Positions 1-8,136 of a DNA stretch of 64,000 nucleotides are shown here, piece by piece; position 1 is the first letter of the stretch; each line of letters begins with the position of its first letter. Both the position numbers and the translations under genes were made by a program. The DNA comes from Streptomyces sp. NBC_01314 (GTDB lineage: Bacteria; Actinomycetota; Actinomycetes; Streptomycetales; Streptomycetaceae): NCBI RefSeq assembly GCF_041435215.1, contig NZ_CP108394.1:992001-1056000 (forward strand), in the 5' to 3' direction. The notes under the pieces are model-generated. The model searched no databases, was not told where the DNA came from, and worked only from the letters and a program-made list of their open reading frames with translations.

Positions 1-26
1 ATTCACTGAAGAAGTAGGCTGGGCTC

Positions 27-917
27 ATGGCGCGTATGGGTCGGCCGACGGTCGAGGTGGTCCTGACAGACGACGAGCGGGATACGTTGCTGCGCTGGTC
101 GCGGCGGGCGACGTCGTCGCAGGCTTTGGCGTTGCGGTGCCGGATCGTTCTGGCCTGCGCCCAGGGTGGCTCAAATACCGTCGTGGGTACGGAGCTTGGG
201 GTGCACCCGGTGACGGTGGCCAAGTGGCGCAAGCGGTTCGCGTCCGATCGGCTTCAGGGCCTGTCGGACGAGCCGCGGCCAGGGCCGCCGCGCACGGTGA
301 GCGACGAGAAGGTCGAGGAGGTCGTGGTGCGCACGCTGGAGTCCACCCCGAAGAACGCCACGCACTGGTCGACGCGGGAGATGGCCGAGGCCAGCGGCTT
401 GTCGCAGTCCACGGTCTCCAGGATCTGGCGGACCTTCGGCCTCAAGCCGCACCTGGTGGACACCTTCAAGCTGTCCAAGGACCCGCAGTTCATCGAGAAG
501 GTCCGCGACGTCGTCGGTCTGTACCTGGACCCGCCGGAGCGGGCGATCGTGCTGTGCGTGGACGAGAAGTCGCAGATCCAGGCGCTGGACCGGTCCGCGC
601 CGGTACTGCCGATGATGCCCGGCATGCCCGAGCGCCGCACCCACGACTATGTGCGCGGTGGGGTGACGGCCCTGTTCGCCGCGCTGAACGCTGCGACCGG
701 CGAGGTCATCTCCTCCATCCACCGCCGGCACCGCGCGGTGGAGTTCAAGAAGTTCCTGGCCAAGCTCGACAAGGAGGTGCCCGAGCACCTCGATGTCCAC
801 CTGATCTGCGACAACTACGCCACTCACAAGACCCCCGCGATCCAGAAGTGGCTGCTGGCCCACCCCCGGTTCCATATGCACTTCACGCCGACCAGCGCCT
901 CCTGGCTCAACCAGGTC
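27..917 (+). CDS. IS630-family transposase, 5' exon (297 codons)
   Basis: DDE transposase of the IS630 family, 5' part. The first ~110 residues form two helix-turn-helix segments (HPVTVAKWRKRF and GLSQSTVSRIWRTFGL). The first catalytic Asp is in CVDEKSQIQ and the second in CDNYATHK. The frame runs on to a stop at 938, but the last six residues (VRHEVA) are intron sequence. The conserved motif SWLNQV stops at 917 and resumes as ERWFG at 3473. Joining 27-917 to 3473-3673 keeps frame exactly and gives a 363-residue protein of normal family length. Unspliced, the protein lacks the catalytic Glu and should be inactive. The start ATG at 27 has no strong ribosome binding site in view. Confidence 0.85.
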
Positions 918-1542
918 GTGCGACACGAAGTCGCTTGAGAAGAGTGGGAATCACCAAGGAGGTTCGACGATGTCGAAGGTGTAGACCCGAGCCAGTGCAC
1001 AGGGCTCGTTCCCGCCTCAGCGTGCGTCGCGAGTGATCGCGGGGTGCGAAGCCTGAGGAAAGGTCCAAGGATTCCCGTTCCATCCGGGGATTACAGGCCG
1101 GGAAATGCCGGACGGGTGAATGCGAATGAACCCTTGATGATGCCTCGTCATGAGCACTCTCGCCGATGGGTTGTTTCAGCGGGAGATAGGGACTGGCCAT
1201 TGAAAAGTGGCAGGCGCCGACCGGAGATATCTGACCGGTCGGGAGTGCACCGCCGTCCCCGGGGTGCAGAGGGCACCCTCCCCGGCAGCACCTCTCTCAT
1301 GCGGAACGTGACAACCCCGATGGAGTCCAGGCAATAAGTTTCTGGCCTGGTAAGCCAACCGCAAGTAAGGCCCAAATCTCCAGCGGGCGCAGGAAGACCC
1401 AGCAAGCGAATGCCGGTGGCCGAAAGGCAGCAGGAAACCGGGAACCACATGCCGACACCTCCGTCGGCGGTTCCCGCATAACTGGCCGGATAGGGGCCGA
1501 TACCCCGACCTGAAAGGGTGCTGACGTGGGTCTGGTGAGCTT

Positions 1543-3399
1543 GTGAAGGCACGAAGACCGAAGACACCGGAACCGAAGGAAAAGTTGGACGTCATGACGA
1601 CACACGCGGCCGGGACGGCGCAAGCCGCAGCGACCGCCGTCGGCATAGCGAACGGACCGGAGGGCGAGATCACCGACTGGCCGTCGATCGACTGGCGGAG
1701 GGTCGAGGACGACGTACGGCGTCTGCGGCAGCGCATCTTCACGGCATCGCAGGCAGGAGACCTGGCCAAGGTCAGGAATCTGCAGAAGCTGATGCTCCGC
1801 TCCCGCGCCAACGCACTCGTGAGTGTGCGGCGGGTCACGGAGGTCAACGCTGGCCGCAAGACGGCGGGGGTTGACGGGAAAGTCGTCCTGCCGCCCCAGG
1901 AAAAGGCCGAGCTGGCCGACTGGGTCCAGCATGGCGCGGCCCCGTGGAAACCCAAGCCCGTCAAGCGGGTGTATATCGCCAAGGCGAATGGAAAACAGCG
2001 CCCGCTCGGAATTCCCGTGATCGCTGACAGATGCCTCCAAGCTCTGGCACTGAATGCGCTGGAGCCCGAGTGGGAGGCACGGCTGGAACCGAAGGTCTAC
2101 GGCTTCCGTCCCGGCCGTGGCTGTCATGACGCGATTGTGGCCATCCACACGACGGCGTGCGGCAAGACCGCCAAGCGCCTGTGGGTGCTCGACGCCGACT
2201 TGAAAGCGGCATTCGACCGGATCGACCACGATAATCTGCTCACGTCGCTGGGTTCGTTTCCCGGAAGGGGAATGATCGCCGGATGGCTGAAGGCGGGCGT
2301 GGTCGAGAAAGGTTGGTTCGCCCCCACGTTGGAAGGAACTCCTCAGGGCGGGGTGATCAGTCCCGCGTTGTTGAATATCGCTTTGCATGGAATGGGAAAG
2401 GCCGCTGGAGTCCGCTACCAGACTCTCGGCAGCGATGCCGCGATTTTGGCGCGTGACTCACCGGTTCTGGTCGTCTACGCCGACGACCTCCTCGCCCTGT
2501 GCCACTCGCAGGAACAAGCCGAGGAGGTCAAGGCACGGCTCGCCGCGTGGCTCGCGCCCCGGGGACTGGCTTTCAACGAGGACAAGACGCGCGTTGTCCA
2601 CCTCGATGAGGGCTGCGACTTCCTGGGGTTCAACATCCGACGCTATCGCGGCAAGTTGCTGACCAAGCCGAGCAACGCGGCCCTGTGGCGGATCCGGGAA
2701 CGGCTCGCCGCCGAGATGCTGGCCCTGCGAGGGGCCAACGCCGACGCGGTGATCGCCAAGCTCAACCCGATCATCAAGGGCTGGGCCGCCTACTACCGGA
2801 TCGGGGTGTCCAAGCGGGCGTTCAACTCGCTGGACGCCTACGTGTGGAGGCTGGTCTACAAGTGGGCCAAGTTCTCTCACGCGAACAAGTCGAAGCGCTG
2901 GGTGACCGACCGGTACTTCGGCATGTTCAACCCGTTCAGGTATGACAGGTGGGTGTTCGGGGACCGCACCAGCGGTTTCTACCTCTACAAGTTCGCCTGG
3001 ACGCCGATCGTCCGGCACCGGATGGTGCCAGGAACGGCGTCGACCGACGATCCCACCCTGGTCGACTTCTGGGCCAAGCGGCGTCGCCGCGGCAAACTCC
3101 CGCTGGGCAAAGGCACCCTGCATCTATTGCAGAAGCAGGACGGCCGATGTCCAGTCTGCGGAGGGCTGTTGCTGCACGCCGACCACGAGCCGCAAACTCC
3201 CGACCAGTGGGAACAGTGGCTCAAGGTCACCCGCACGGCGATCCGGAAACACGCGATCATCGCTGATGCGGGCAACGGCAAGCCGGACAAATCCGCCGCC
3301 CCACGTCTGATCCACACCCACTGCCACCGTCGGCTGACCACCGGCATCGGCAAGTCGCCAGCACTTCTGACCAGCCCGCGAGCCATAGAGCTTGCTTGA
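1543..3399 (+). CDS. ltrA: Group II intron-encoded reverse transcriptase/maturase with HNH endonuclease
   Basis: A 618-residue intron-encoded protein that should help splicing and carry out target-primed reverse transcription. Order of domains: N-terminal RT-0/RT-1 (~40-150, including KRVYIAKANGKQRPLGIPV), RT palm with GTPQGGVISPALLNI (~268-282) and the catalytic YADD (~312-315), thumb/maturase X (~365-470, with GWAAYYRIGVSKRAFNSLDA) and a C-terminal HNH endonuclease (~535-600, CPVCGG then HADHEP and HTHCHRR). Start is GTG at 1543; an ATG at 1594 is an alternative. The stop overlaps the first bases of domain V. Length fits the family. It is not part of the host transposase; it is expressed from inside the intron. 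Confidence 0.93.
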   Translation: MKARRPKTPEPKEKLDVMTTHAAGTAQAAATAVGIANGPEGEITDWPSIDWRRVEDDVRRLRQRIFTASQAGDLAKVRNLQKLMLRSRANALVSVRRVTEVNAGRKTAGVDGKVVLPPQEKAELADWVQHGAAPWKPKPVKRVYIAKANGKQRPLGIPVIADRCLQALALNALEPEWEARLEPKVYGFRPGRGCHDAIVAIHTTACGKTAKRLWVLDADLKAAFDRIDHDNLLTSLGSFPGRGMIAGWLKAGVVEKGWFAPTLEGTPQGGVISPALLNIALHGMGKAAGVRYQTLGSDAAILARDSPVLVVYADDLLALCHSQEQAEEVKARLAAWLAPRGLAFNEDKTRVVHLDEGCDFLGFNIRRYRGKLLTKPSNAALWRIRERLAAEMLALRGANADAVIAKLNPIIKGWAAYYRIGVSKRAFNSLDAYVWRLVYKWAKFSHANKSKRWVTDRYFGMFNPFRYDRWVFGDRTSGFYLYKFAWTPIVRHRMVPGTASTDDPTLVDFWAKRRRRGKLPLGKGTLHLLQKQDGRCPVCGGLLLHADHEPQTPDQWEQWLKVTRTAIRKHAIIADAGNGKPDKSAAPRLIHTHCHRRLTTGIGKSPALLTSPRAIELA

Positions 3400-3472
3400 G
3401 CCGGTTGCCTGGAAATCGGGCACGGCCGGTTCTGAGGGGGACCGCTGCAGCAATGCAGCGGTCCTACCCGAC
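3398..3472 (+). ncRNA. Group II intron domains V and VI
   Basis: Domain V begins GAGCCGG at 3398 and closes with CCGGTTC near 3426-3432. The two arms pair around a GAAA-type turn at about 3411-3414 (TGGAAAT), which matches the conserved group II catalytic helix. Domain VI follows as a GC-rich stem (ACCGCTGCA pairing with TGCAGCGGT around GCAA, about 3441-3462), then an unpaired A in CCTACCC that is the expected branch point. Exon 2 starts at 3473. Called by eye from consensus, not by covariance model. Confidence 0.8.
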
Positions 3473-3673
3473 GAGCGCTGGTTCGGCCTGCTGACGGACA
3501 AGCAGATACGGCGCGGCGTCCACAAGAACGTGCAGGCCCTGGAGAAAGACATCCGCTCCTGGATCGCCACCTGGAACGAAGATCCCCGACCTTTCGTCTG
3601 GACGAAGACCGCCGACGAGATCTTCGAACGCCTCGCCGGATATCTGAACCGAATCAAAGACTCAGGACACTAG
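3473..3673 (+). CDS. IS630-family transposase, 3' exon (66 codons)
   Basis: The C-terminal part of the IS630 transposase, starting with the catalytic Glu of the DDE triad (ERWFGLLTDKQIRRGVHKN) and ending DSGH plus TAG at 3671-3673. It has no start codon of its own; an open frame from 3392 is intron sequence. It is translated with exon 1 only after intron removal. The stop codon is also the left edge of the IS5-type insertion (CTAG at 3670-3673), so that insertion did not disturb the coding sequence. Confidence 0.85.
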   Translation, partial: ERWFGLLTDKQIRRGVHKNVQALEKDIRSWIATWNEDPRPFVWTKTADEIFERLAGYLNRIKDSGH

Positions 3674-3694
3674 GGCGTGTATCGGAAGTGGATC
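3670..3694 (+). repeat. Left terminal inverted repeat of the IS5-type element
   Basis: Twenty-five bases that match 5355-5379 in inverse orientation without mismatch. The first four are CTAG and overlap the stop codon of the IS630 transposase. Confidence 0.9.
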
Positions 3695-3712
3695 TTGCGT
3701 GAGATGATCTTG

Positions 3713-4596
3713 ATGGTGGCACGTGGGGATCTGACGGATGCGCAGTGGGCCAGGCTGGAACCGCTGCAGCCCAGGGGCAGGAAGCCGGGACGCCCGCCGA
3801 GATGGACGAGGCGACAGCTGATCGACGGCATACGCTGGCGGACCCGGACCCGGACCGGGACGCCGTGGCGGGATGTCCCGGAGCGTTACGGGCCGTGGGC
3901 GCGCGTGTATGACCTGTTCCGGCGCTGGCAGCGAGACGGTACCTGGAAGCGGATCTTCACCGAGCTACAGGCCCAGGCCGACGCAAAGAACCTGATCACC
4001 TGGGACATCAACGTCGACTCCACCGTCTGCCGGGCCCACCAGCACGCTGCCGGCGCGCGAAAAAGGGGGACCTGCAAAAGGAGCCGCCCGGCGGCATCGC
4101 CACCGAACCGGACGACCACGGCCTCGGACGTTCGCGCGGCGGCCTGACCACCAAACTGCACCTGGCCGTCGAGCAGGGCCAGAAACCGATGTCGATCGTC
4201 ATCACGGCCGGACAGCGCGGAGACTCCCCGCAGTTCGAGCCCGTCCTCAAAGCGATCCGCGTGCCCCGCATCGGGCCGGGCAGGCCCCGCACTCGCCCCG
4301 ACCGCGTCCGGGCGGACAAGGCGTACGCCTCTCGAAAGAACCGCGCCTACCTGCGGCGACGCGGGATCCCTTGCACCATTCCGGACAAGGCCGACCAGGC
4401 CCGCAACCGCAAGAAACTCGGCTCCCACGGCGGCCGCCCGCCAAAGTTCGACAAGACCGACTACAAGGAGCGCCACGCGGTTGAGTGCGGGATCAACCGC
4501 CTCAAGCGCCACCGCGCGGTCGCCACCCGCTATGAGAAACTCGCCGTCCGCTACGAGGCGACCGTCCTCATCGCAGCCATCAACGAGTGGTTGTGA
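3713..4596 (+). CDS. IS5-family (IS427-like) transposase, two frames joined by a probable -1 frameshift
   Basis: OrfA (ATG 3713, stop 4147) has the N-terminal part: [20 protein letters not shown], then the first catalytic Asp in [18 protein letters not shown]. The remainder is in the -1 frame to 4596: [14 protein letters not shown], second Asp in RADKAYAS, and Glu in [18 protein letters not shown], ending INEWL. The switch point is the run AAAAAGGGGG at 4060-4069. Reading -1 there joins the frames as [13 protein letters not shown] with no gap in the usual alignment. Many IS5/IS427-group elements make transposase this way, so I favour programmed frameshifting, but an inactivating indel in the homopolymer is possible. 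Upstream ATG at 3704 is an alternative start. Confidence 0.75.
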
Positions 4597-5278
4597 CTCC
4601 TTCATCTCGGCTGCGCGGGATATTGGCGGCGAGCAGTTCCTGCAGGAGTTCAAAGATGAGATCAGGCTGTCCTACGAACGGGGAATGGCCCGTCTGCCAC
4701 TCGCGCACGTCGGTGCAGCGCGAGGCCATCTTCCGCTGCAGGACCGGGTCGATGGCCCGGTCCTGTCCACAGACGACATAGGTGGAGGGAGTGTGCTTCC
4801 AGCTGTGGCGCTCTGGGACTCCTCGCCCGCAGCCGGGGGCTTGCGCACGCAGGAGGCCAACCGCCCAGGCGGCGAGAGGTTCGGGACAGTCGCCATAGAG
4901 GGTGTCGACAGCCCGGTCGGGGCGCAGGCTGGTCGAGCCGTCGGGCTCCGGGTTGATCGCGTCCTGGAGCTGTGGGGACGCCCCACCCAGACTGGCCGCG
5001 CTCTCGCCGACATCAAGCACGAAGGCCGCCAGATAGACCAAGTGTCCCGCTCCGCGCAGCCCGGTGATCACTGACCCTCCGTAGGAGTGGCCGAGCACAA
5101 TCGGAGGCTCGTGCAGTGAGCCGACGGCTGCCTGGACCGCTGCTGTGTCAGCGAGCAATGAGCCCCGGTGGAGCTCAGGAACGACAACGTGGGTTCCCGC
5201 AGTCCGCAAGCGTTCTGCCACCACGGCGAAGTGCTCGGGACGGTGATACAGGCCGTGAACGAGCACCACGGCGGCCAA
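4580..5278 (-). CDS. Alpha/beta-fold hydrolase, passenger gene in the IS5-type element
   Basis: A 232-residue alpha/beta hydrolase. It begins with the strand-turn [16 protein letters not shown] (oxyanion HG), has the nucleophile elbow GHSYGG (residues 63-68, Ser65), a later Asp in [11 protein letters not shown] and a His in WQTGHSPF, so the triad looks complete. The start is TTG at 5278, supported by AGGAGG eight bases upstream. It is convergent with the transposase and its last codons overlap the transposase 3' end by 17 bases. Substrate unknown; the family includes esterases and haloalkane or epoxide hydrolases. Its position between the element's terminal repeats makes it a cargo gene that could move with the element. 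Confidence 0.82.
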   Translation of the reverse strand: MAAVVLVHGLYHRPEHFAVVAERLRTAGTHVVVPELHRGSLLADTAAVQAAVGSLHEPPIVLGHSYGGSVITGLRGAGHLVYLAAFVLDVGESAASLGGASPQLQDAINPEPDGSTSLRPDRAVDTLYGDCPEPLAAWAVGLLRAQAPGCGRGVPERHSWKHTPSTYVVCGQDRAIDPVLQRKMASRCTDVREWQTGHSPFVGQPDLIFELLQELLAANIPRSRDEGVTTTR

Positions 5279-5354
5279 TTCACCTACCTCCTCAGGTCAG
5301 TGTCAGGCCAGTGATCCTAGCTCCGGACCATGGCCAGCCATCACTCACCATCTT

Positions 5355-5379
5355 GATCCACTTCCGATACACGCCCTAG
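5355..5379 (-). repeat. Right terminal inverted repeat of the IS5-type element
   Basis: Perfect inverse of 3670-3694, ending CTAG. It marks the right end of the element about 80 bases beyond the hydrolase start codon. Confidence 0.9.
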
Positions 5380-5549
5380 AGCCCACGGAGAAGGGCAGAC
5401 AATGGCACCGCGGAATGCTTCTTGAGTCCCCTCGCCCACCGGGAGGGCCTGCCCAACCACCCGTCGGCCTCGGCATCCCCGCACGCCGCCGTCCGGAAGA
5501 GTCGAATGACCTCCCCCGGGCCGATGTTGGATTGCCGACGGCGCTTCGG

Positions 5550-6126
5550 TCAGTGGTGCTGGATTCCGAGCTGGTTTGCGGCGGCGTTCACGGTTTGCGC
5601 GAGCAGGACGGCGATGGTCATCGGCCCGACGCCGCCGGGCACCGGAGTGATCAGACGGGCGCGGGTGAGGGCGGTGTCAACGTCCACGTCCGCCGACGTT
5701 GCCCGGGTTGTATCCGGCATCGATCACGATCGCGCCGGGCTTGATGTCCTCACCCCGGATCAGCCGGGGTCGGCCCACGGCCGCTACACGACATCCGCTT
5801 CCTGGACGATCCTCGACAAGTCCGCCGTCCGGGAGTGCCAGTACGTCAACGTTGCGTCCCTGGCGAGCAGGAGCATCACCGCCGGTTTGCCGAGGATGGC
5901 GCTGCGGCCCACCACGACGGCGTGCTTGCCGGCGAGGTCGACGTCGTAGGCCTCCAGCAGTCGCATGATCCCGCCCGGCGTGCAGGACACGAAGCCCGGC
6001 AGGCCGAAGCTCGTCGCGGCGAAGGAGTGCATCGTGACCCCGTCGACGTCCTTCTCCGGCGCGATGGCCTCGAACGCCGCACGCTCGTCGATGTGCGGGC
6101 CGCAGGGATGTTGGAGAAGGATGCCG
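5550..6126 (-). pseudogene. folD: Broken folD (methylenetetrahydrofolate dehydrogenase/cyclohydrolase)
   Basis: Read on the minus strand, three frames together give the C-terminal two thirds of FolD: HIDERAAFEAIAPEKDVDG, then SFGLPGFVSCTPGGIM, KHAVVVGRSAILGKPAVMLL, AAVGRPRLIRGEDIKPGAIV and [20 protein letters not shown]. The stop is the complement of 5550-5552. Frame changes are needed near 5784 (a base missing in GATGTCGTGTAGCGGCC) and near 5700. The first ~90 residues are absent and an in-frame stop lies just upstream of 6126. FolD is normally a single housekeeping gene, so this is presumably a decayed extra copy, and an intact gene is expected elsewhere. Confidence 0.85.
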
Positions 6127-6164
6127 GGTCACGGACCTCGACCTGCCCGGCATCGACGCGAGCA

Positions 6165-6193
6165 CGAGCCCGAGCCCGAGCCCGAGCCCGAGC
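6165..6193. repeat. Short tandem repeat, CGAGCC about 4.8 copies
   Basis: A run of the hexamer CGAGCC directly upstream of the folD remnant. It is not part of a recognisable gene. Confidence 0.8.
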
Positions 6194-6235
6194 AACTGAC
6201 CATGTGCTGAGCGCCGAGGGCTCGTTCGGATCTGG

Positions 6236-6256
6236 CCGGTGAGGCCACGTCACCGG
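6236..6256 (-). terminator. Possible hairpin at the end of the ABC transporter operon
   Basis: CCGGTGA (6236-6242) pairs with TCACCGG (6250-6256) around a 7-base loop, overlapping the stop codon of the ATPase gene. Short and without a T-run on the minus strand, so only a candidate. Confidence 0.3.
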
Positions 6257-7050
6257 TCGGCGGGCTCGGCCTCCCGGTCGGCAGCGAGCGGCTGGGCCGC
6301 GTACGTGATGCGGACGACGCCGTCGGTGTGCCGCTCCGTGTCGCCCTGGACACCGAAGACGTCGCGGAGGAGGTCCGGTGTCAGGACCTCCAGTACGGAT
6401 CCTGCCGCCACCACCGCGCCCTCGTGGAGCACGACGAGGTGGTCGCAGAGCCGGGCGGCGAGGTCGAGGTCGTGCAGGACTGCCAGGGTGGTGATACCCG
6501 TACTGCGAATCAGCTCCAGGAGTTCGAACCGGGCGCGGATGTCCAGGTGGTTGGTGACTTCGTCCAGGACCAGGAGCTGCGGCCGCTGGGCGAGAGCGCG
6601 GGCCAGCAGGACACGTTGGCGTTCGCCGCCGGACAGGGTTGCGTAGTCCCGGTTCGTGAAGGGTGCGACTCCGCAGCGGTCGACCGCCTCCGCCACGGCC
6701 TGGTGGTCCTCGGCGCTGTCCCGGCCCATCAGGCCGTGGTGGGGCGTGCGTCCCAGGGCGACGATCTCGGTCACGGTCAGGCCGGTGGTGGCAGCGGCGT
6801 CCTGGAGGACGGCCGCCGTTCGGCGGGCGGCGGTGCGCGGGGACAGCTCCCATACATTGTCGTCGCCTACTCGGACCACGCCGTCGGCCGGCCGCAGCGA
6901 GCGGTAGACCGTGCGGAGAAGGGTGGACTTGCCGCTGCCGTTGGGTCCCACGAGCCCGACGATGTCGCCCTTGGCGGCCTCCAGGTTCACATCGCGGAGG
7001 ATCGGCCTGCGGTCCAGGGTGACGTGGAGCTGGTCGACGGTCAGTTTCAT
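6250..7050 (-). CDS. Siderophore-type ABC transporter ATP-binding protein
   Basis: A 266-residue ATPase of the FecE/FhuC type that powers import of a metal-chelate. Walker A is GPNGSGKST (~36-44), the Q-loop follows in TAAVLQDAA, the signature is LSGGERQR, Walker B is LLVLDEVTNHLD and the switch His is in LAVLHDLDLAARLCDH. Start chosen at the ATG ending at 7050 (MKLTVDQLHV); the longer open frame to 7239 overlaps the permease gene in another frame. It is the last of three ABC genes lying directly downstream of the isonitrile lipopeptide synthetase gene, all on the same strand, and probably imports the metal-loaded product. Confidence 0.93.
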   Translation of the reverse strand: MKLTVDQLHVTLDRRPILRDVNLEAAKGDIVGLVGPNGSGKSTLLRTVYRSLRPADGVVRVGDDNVWELSPRTAARRTAAVLQDAAATTGLTVTEIVALGRTPHHGLMGRDSAEDHQAVAEAVDRCGVAPFTNRDYATLSGGERQRVLLARALAQRPQLLVLDEVTNHLDIRARFELLELIRSTGITTLAVLHDLDLAARLCDHLVVLHEGAVVAAGSVLEVLTPDLLRDVFGVQGDTERHTDGVVRITYAAQPLAADREAEPADR

Positions 7051-7093
7051 ACGGTGTCCGGCCCTCGTCGCGGATTCAGCGGATTCAGCGGCT

Positions 7094-8113
7094 TCATACG
7101 GTGTCCAGGCCCTTGTTGCGGCGCAGCAGCCACAGGAAGAAGGGGGCGCCGAGCAGAGCGGTGAGGATGCCCAGCGGTAGTTCGTTGGGGCGGTTGACGG
7201 TTCGGGAGAGCAGGTCGACGAGGACGAGGTAGACGGCACCCAGGAGCGCGGTCAAGGGCAGCAGTCTGCGGTGGTCGGCGCCGGTGGTGAGGCGGACCAG
7301 GTGGGGGATCATCAGGCCGACGAAGCCGACGCCGCCGGCGACGGCGATGACAGTTCCGGTCAGCAGCGCGCTGATGACCAGTAGGACGGCGCGCAGCCGG
7401 TTGACGTCCACACCGAGCGCGGTGGCGGACTCGTCGCCGGCCAGCAGGGCGTTGAGCCGTCGTCCGAACAGGGTCAGTGCGACGGTTCCGGCCAGGACCA
7501 CCACGGTGACGGTGGGCAGTTGGTCCCACTGGGCACCGGCGACGCTGCCGAGCATCCAGAACATGACGGTCCGCAGTTCGGTGGGCGTCGCCAGCAGCTG
7601 AACGAAGCTGGTCATCGACAGCAGGACATAGCCGACCGCGACCCCGGCCAGCACCAGCCGGGTCGGGGCCAGTCGGCCCCGTCGCCGGCCCAGGGCGAAG
7701 ACCAAGGCCCCGGCCGCGAGGGCACCGACGAACGCCGCGCCTGACACACCGAGACCTGCCAGACCGCCGAGGGCGGCGCCGCCGAGGGTGATGACGAGCA
7801 CGGCGCCCAGGGAGGCGCCGTAGGAGAAGCCGAGGACGATCGGGTCGGCGAGCGGGTTGGAGACCAAAGTCTGGAGTACCGCTCCGGCGACGGCCAGTCC
7901 GGCGCCGACCAGCGCGGCCAGGGCGACGCGTGGTGCCCGGAAGGTCCACACGATCTGGTCCAGCGCCGGGTCTTCGGTCGCTCCCCGGCCGGTGACGTGG
8001 TGCAGGAGGATGCCCCACACGTCGGCCACCGGGATGTTGACCGCGCCGATGCTCACCGCCACCACCATGACGGCGACCAGGACGACCAGCAGCCCGGCGA
8101 CCGCGAGGGGCAC
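7094..8113 (-). CDS. FecCD-family siderophore ABC transporter permease
   Basis: A polytopic inner-membrane permease with about nine or ten hydrophobic segments. Family hallmarks are GAVNIPVADVW near the first segment, LAVAGAVLQTLVSNPLADP (the conserved Q...NPLA.P signature), FWMLGSVAGAQW, and GGVGFVGLMIPHLVR near the C-terminus. The open frame reaches back to 8254, but that would overlap the binding-protein gene by more than 100 bases. I use the GTG at 8113, which gives 339 residues. The true start could be slightly upstream. It lies between the binding protein and the ATPase with short gaps, as expected for one import operon. Confidence 0.88.
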   Translation of the reverse strand: MPLAVAGLLVVLVAVMVVAVSIGAVNIPVADVWGILLHHVTGRGATEDPALDQIVWTFRAPRVALAALVGAGLAVAGAVLQTLVSNPLADPIVLGFSYGASLGAVLVITLGGAALGGLAGLGVSGAAFVGALAAGALVFALGRRRGRLAPTRLVLAGVAVGYVLLSMTSFVQLLATPTELRTVMFWMLGSVAGAQWDQLPTVTVVVLAGTVALTLFGRRLNALLAGDESATALGVDVNRLRAVLLVISALLTGTVIAVAGGVGFVGLMIPHLVRLTTGADHRRLLPLTALLGAVYLVLVDLLSRTVNRPNELPLGILTALLGAPFFLWLLRRNKGLDTV

Positions 8114-8136
8114 CCGCAGGCGGCTGGGGATCCTGC

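Larger units (their letters stand above)
918..3472 (+). mobile_element. Group II intron, about 2.56 kb, inserted in the IS630 transposase gene
   Basis: The 5' end reads GTGCGAC, the usual bacterial group II start. The 3' end carries recognisable domains V and VI and ends CCCGAC before exon 2. The intron-encoded protein (1543-3399) lies in the domain IV position. Exon junctions are fixed independently by protein homology: the IS630 motif SWLNQV-ERWFG is restored in frame when 918-3472 is removed. About 620 nt of structured RNA (domains I to III) should precede the ORF; I did not fold it. Nothing seen suggests the intron is dead: the RT YADD motif, maturase region, HNH region and both RNA ends are present. 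Confidence 0.9.
3670..5379 (+). mobile_element. IS5-type element carrying an alpha/beta-hydrolase passenger gene
   Basis: Bases 3670-3694 and 5355-5379 are perfect 25-bp inverted repeats (CTAGGGCGTGTATCGGAAGT... at the left, its exact inverse at the right). They begin and end with CTAG, which is palindromic, so it may be a 4-bp target duplication rather than element sequence. Inside are an IS5-type transposase in two frames (3713-4596) and a convergent hydrolase gene (4580-5278). A simple IS5-type element would end soon after the transposase stop at 4596, but no inverted repeat is seen there. The only matching end is at 5379, so the hydrolase is inside the element. Confidence 0.8.
1..5429 (+). 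mobile_element. IS630-family insertion sequence interrupted by a group II intron and an IS5-type element
   Basis: The element starts at or just before base 1. Its transposase reading frame lies in 27-917 and 3473-3673. The 13 bases at 4-16 (CACTGAAGAAGTA) resemble the inverse of 5416-5428 (TGCTTCTTGAGTC; about 10 of 13 pair), so I place the right end near 5429. The short tail 5380-5415 would then be the end of IS630. Two other elements sit inside: the intron (918-3472) and the IS5-type element (3670-5379). The transposase family is clear, but the exact left and right ends are tentative because the window cuts the left flank and the terminal repeats are imperfect. Confidence 0.7.

Noticed and set aside
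3713..4596. Calling the IS5-type transposase a pseudogene
   Set aside because: The only defect is a one-base frame change at a slippery run, which IS427-type elements use for translation; left as a possible frameshift product.
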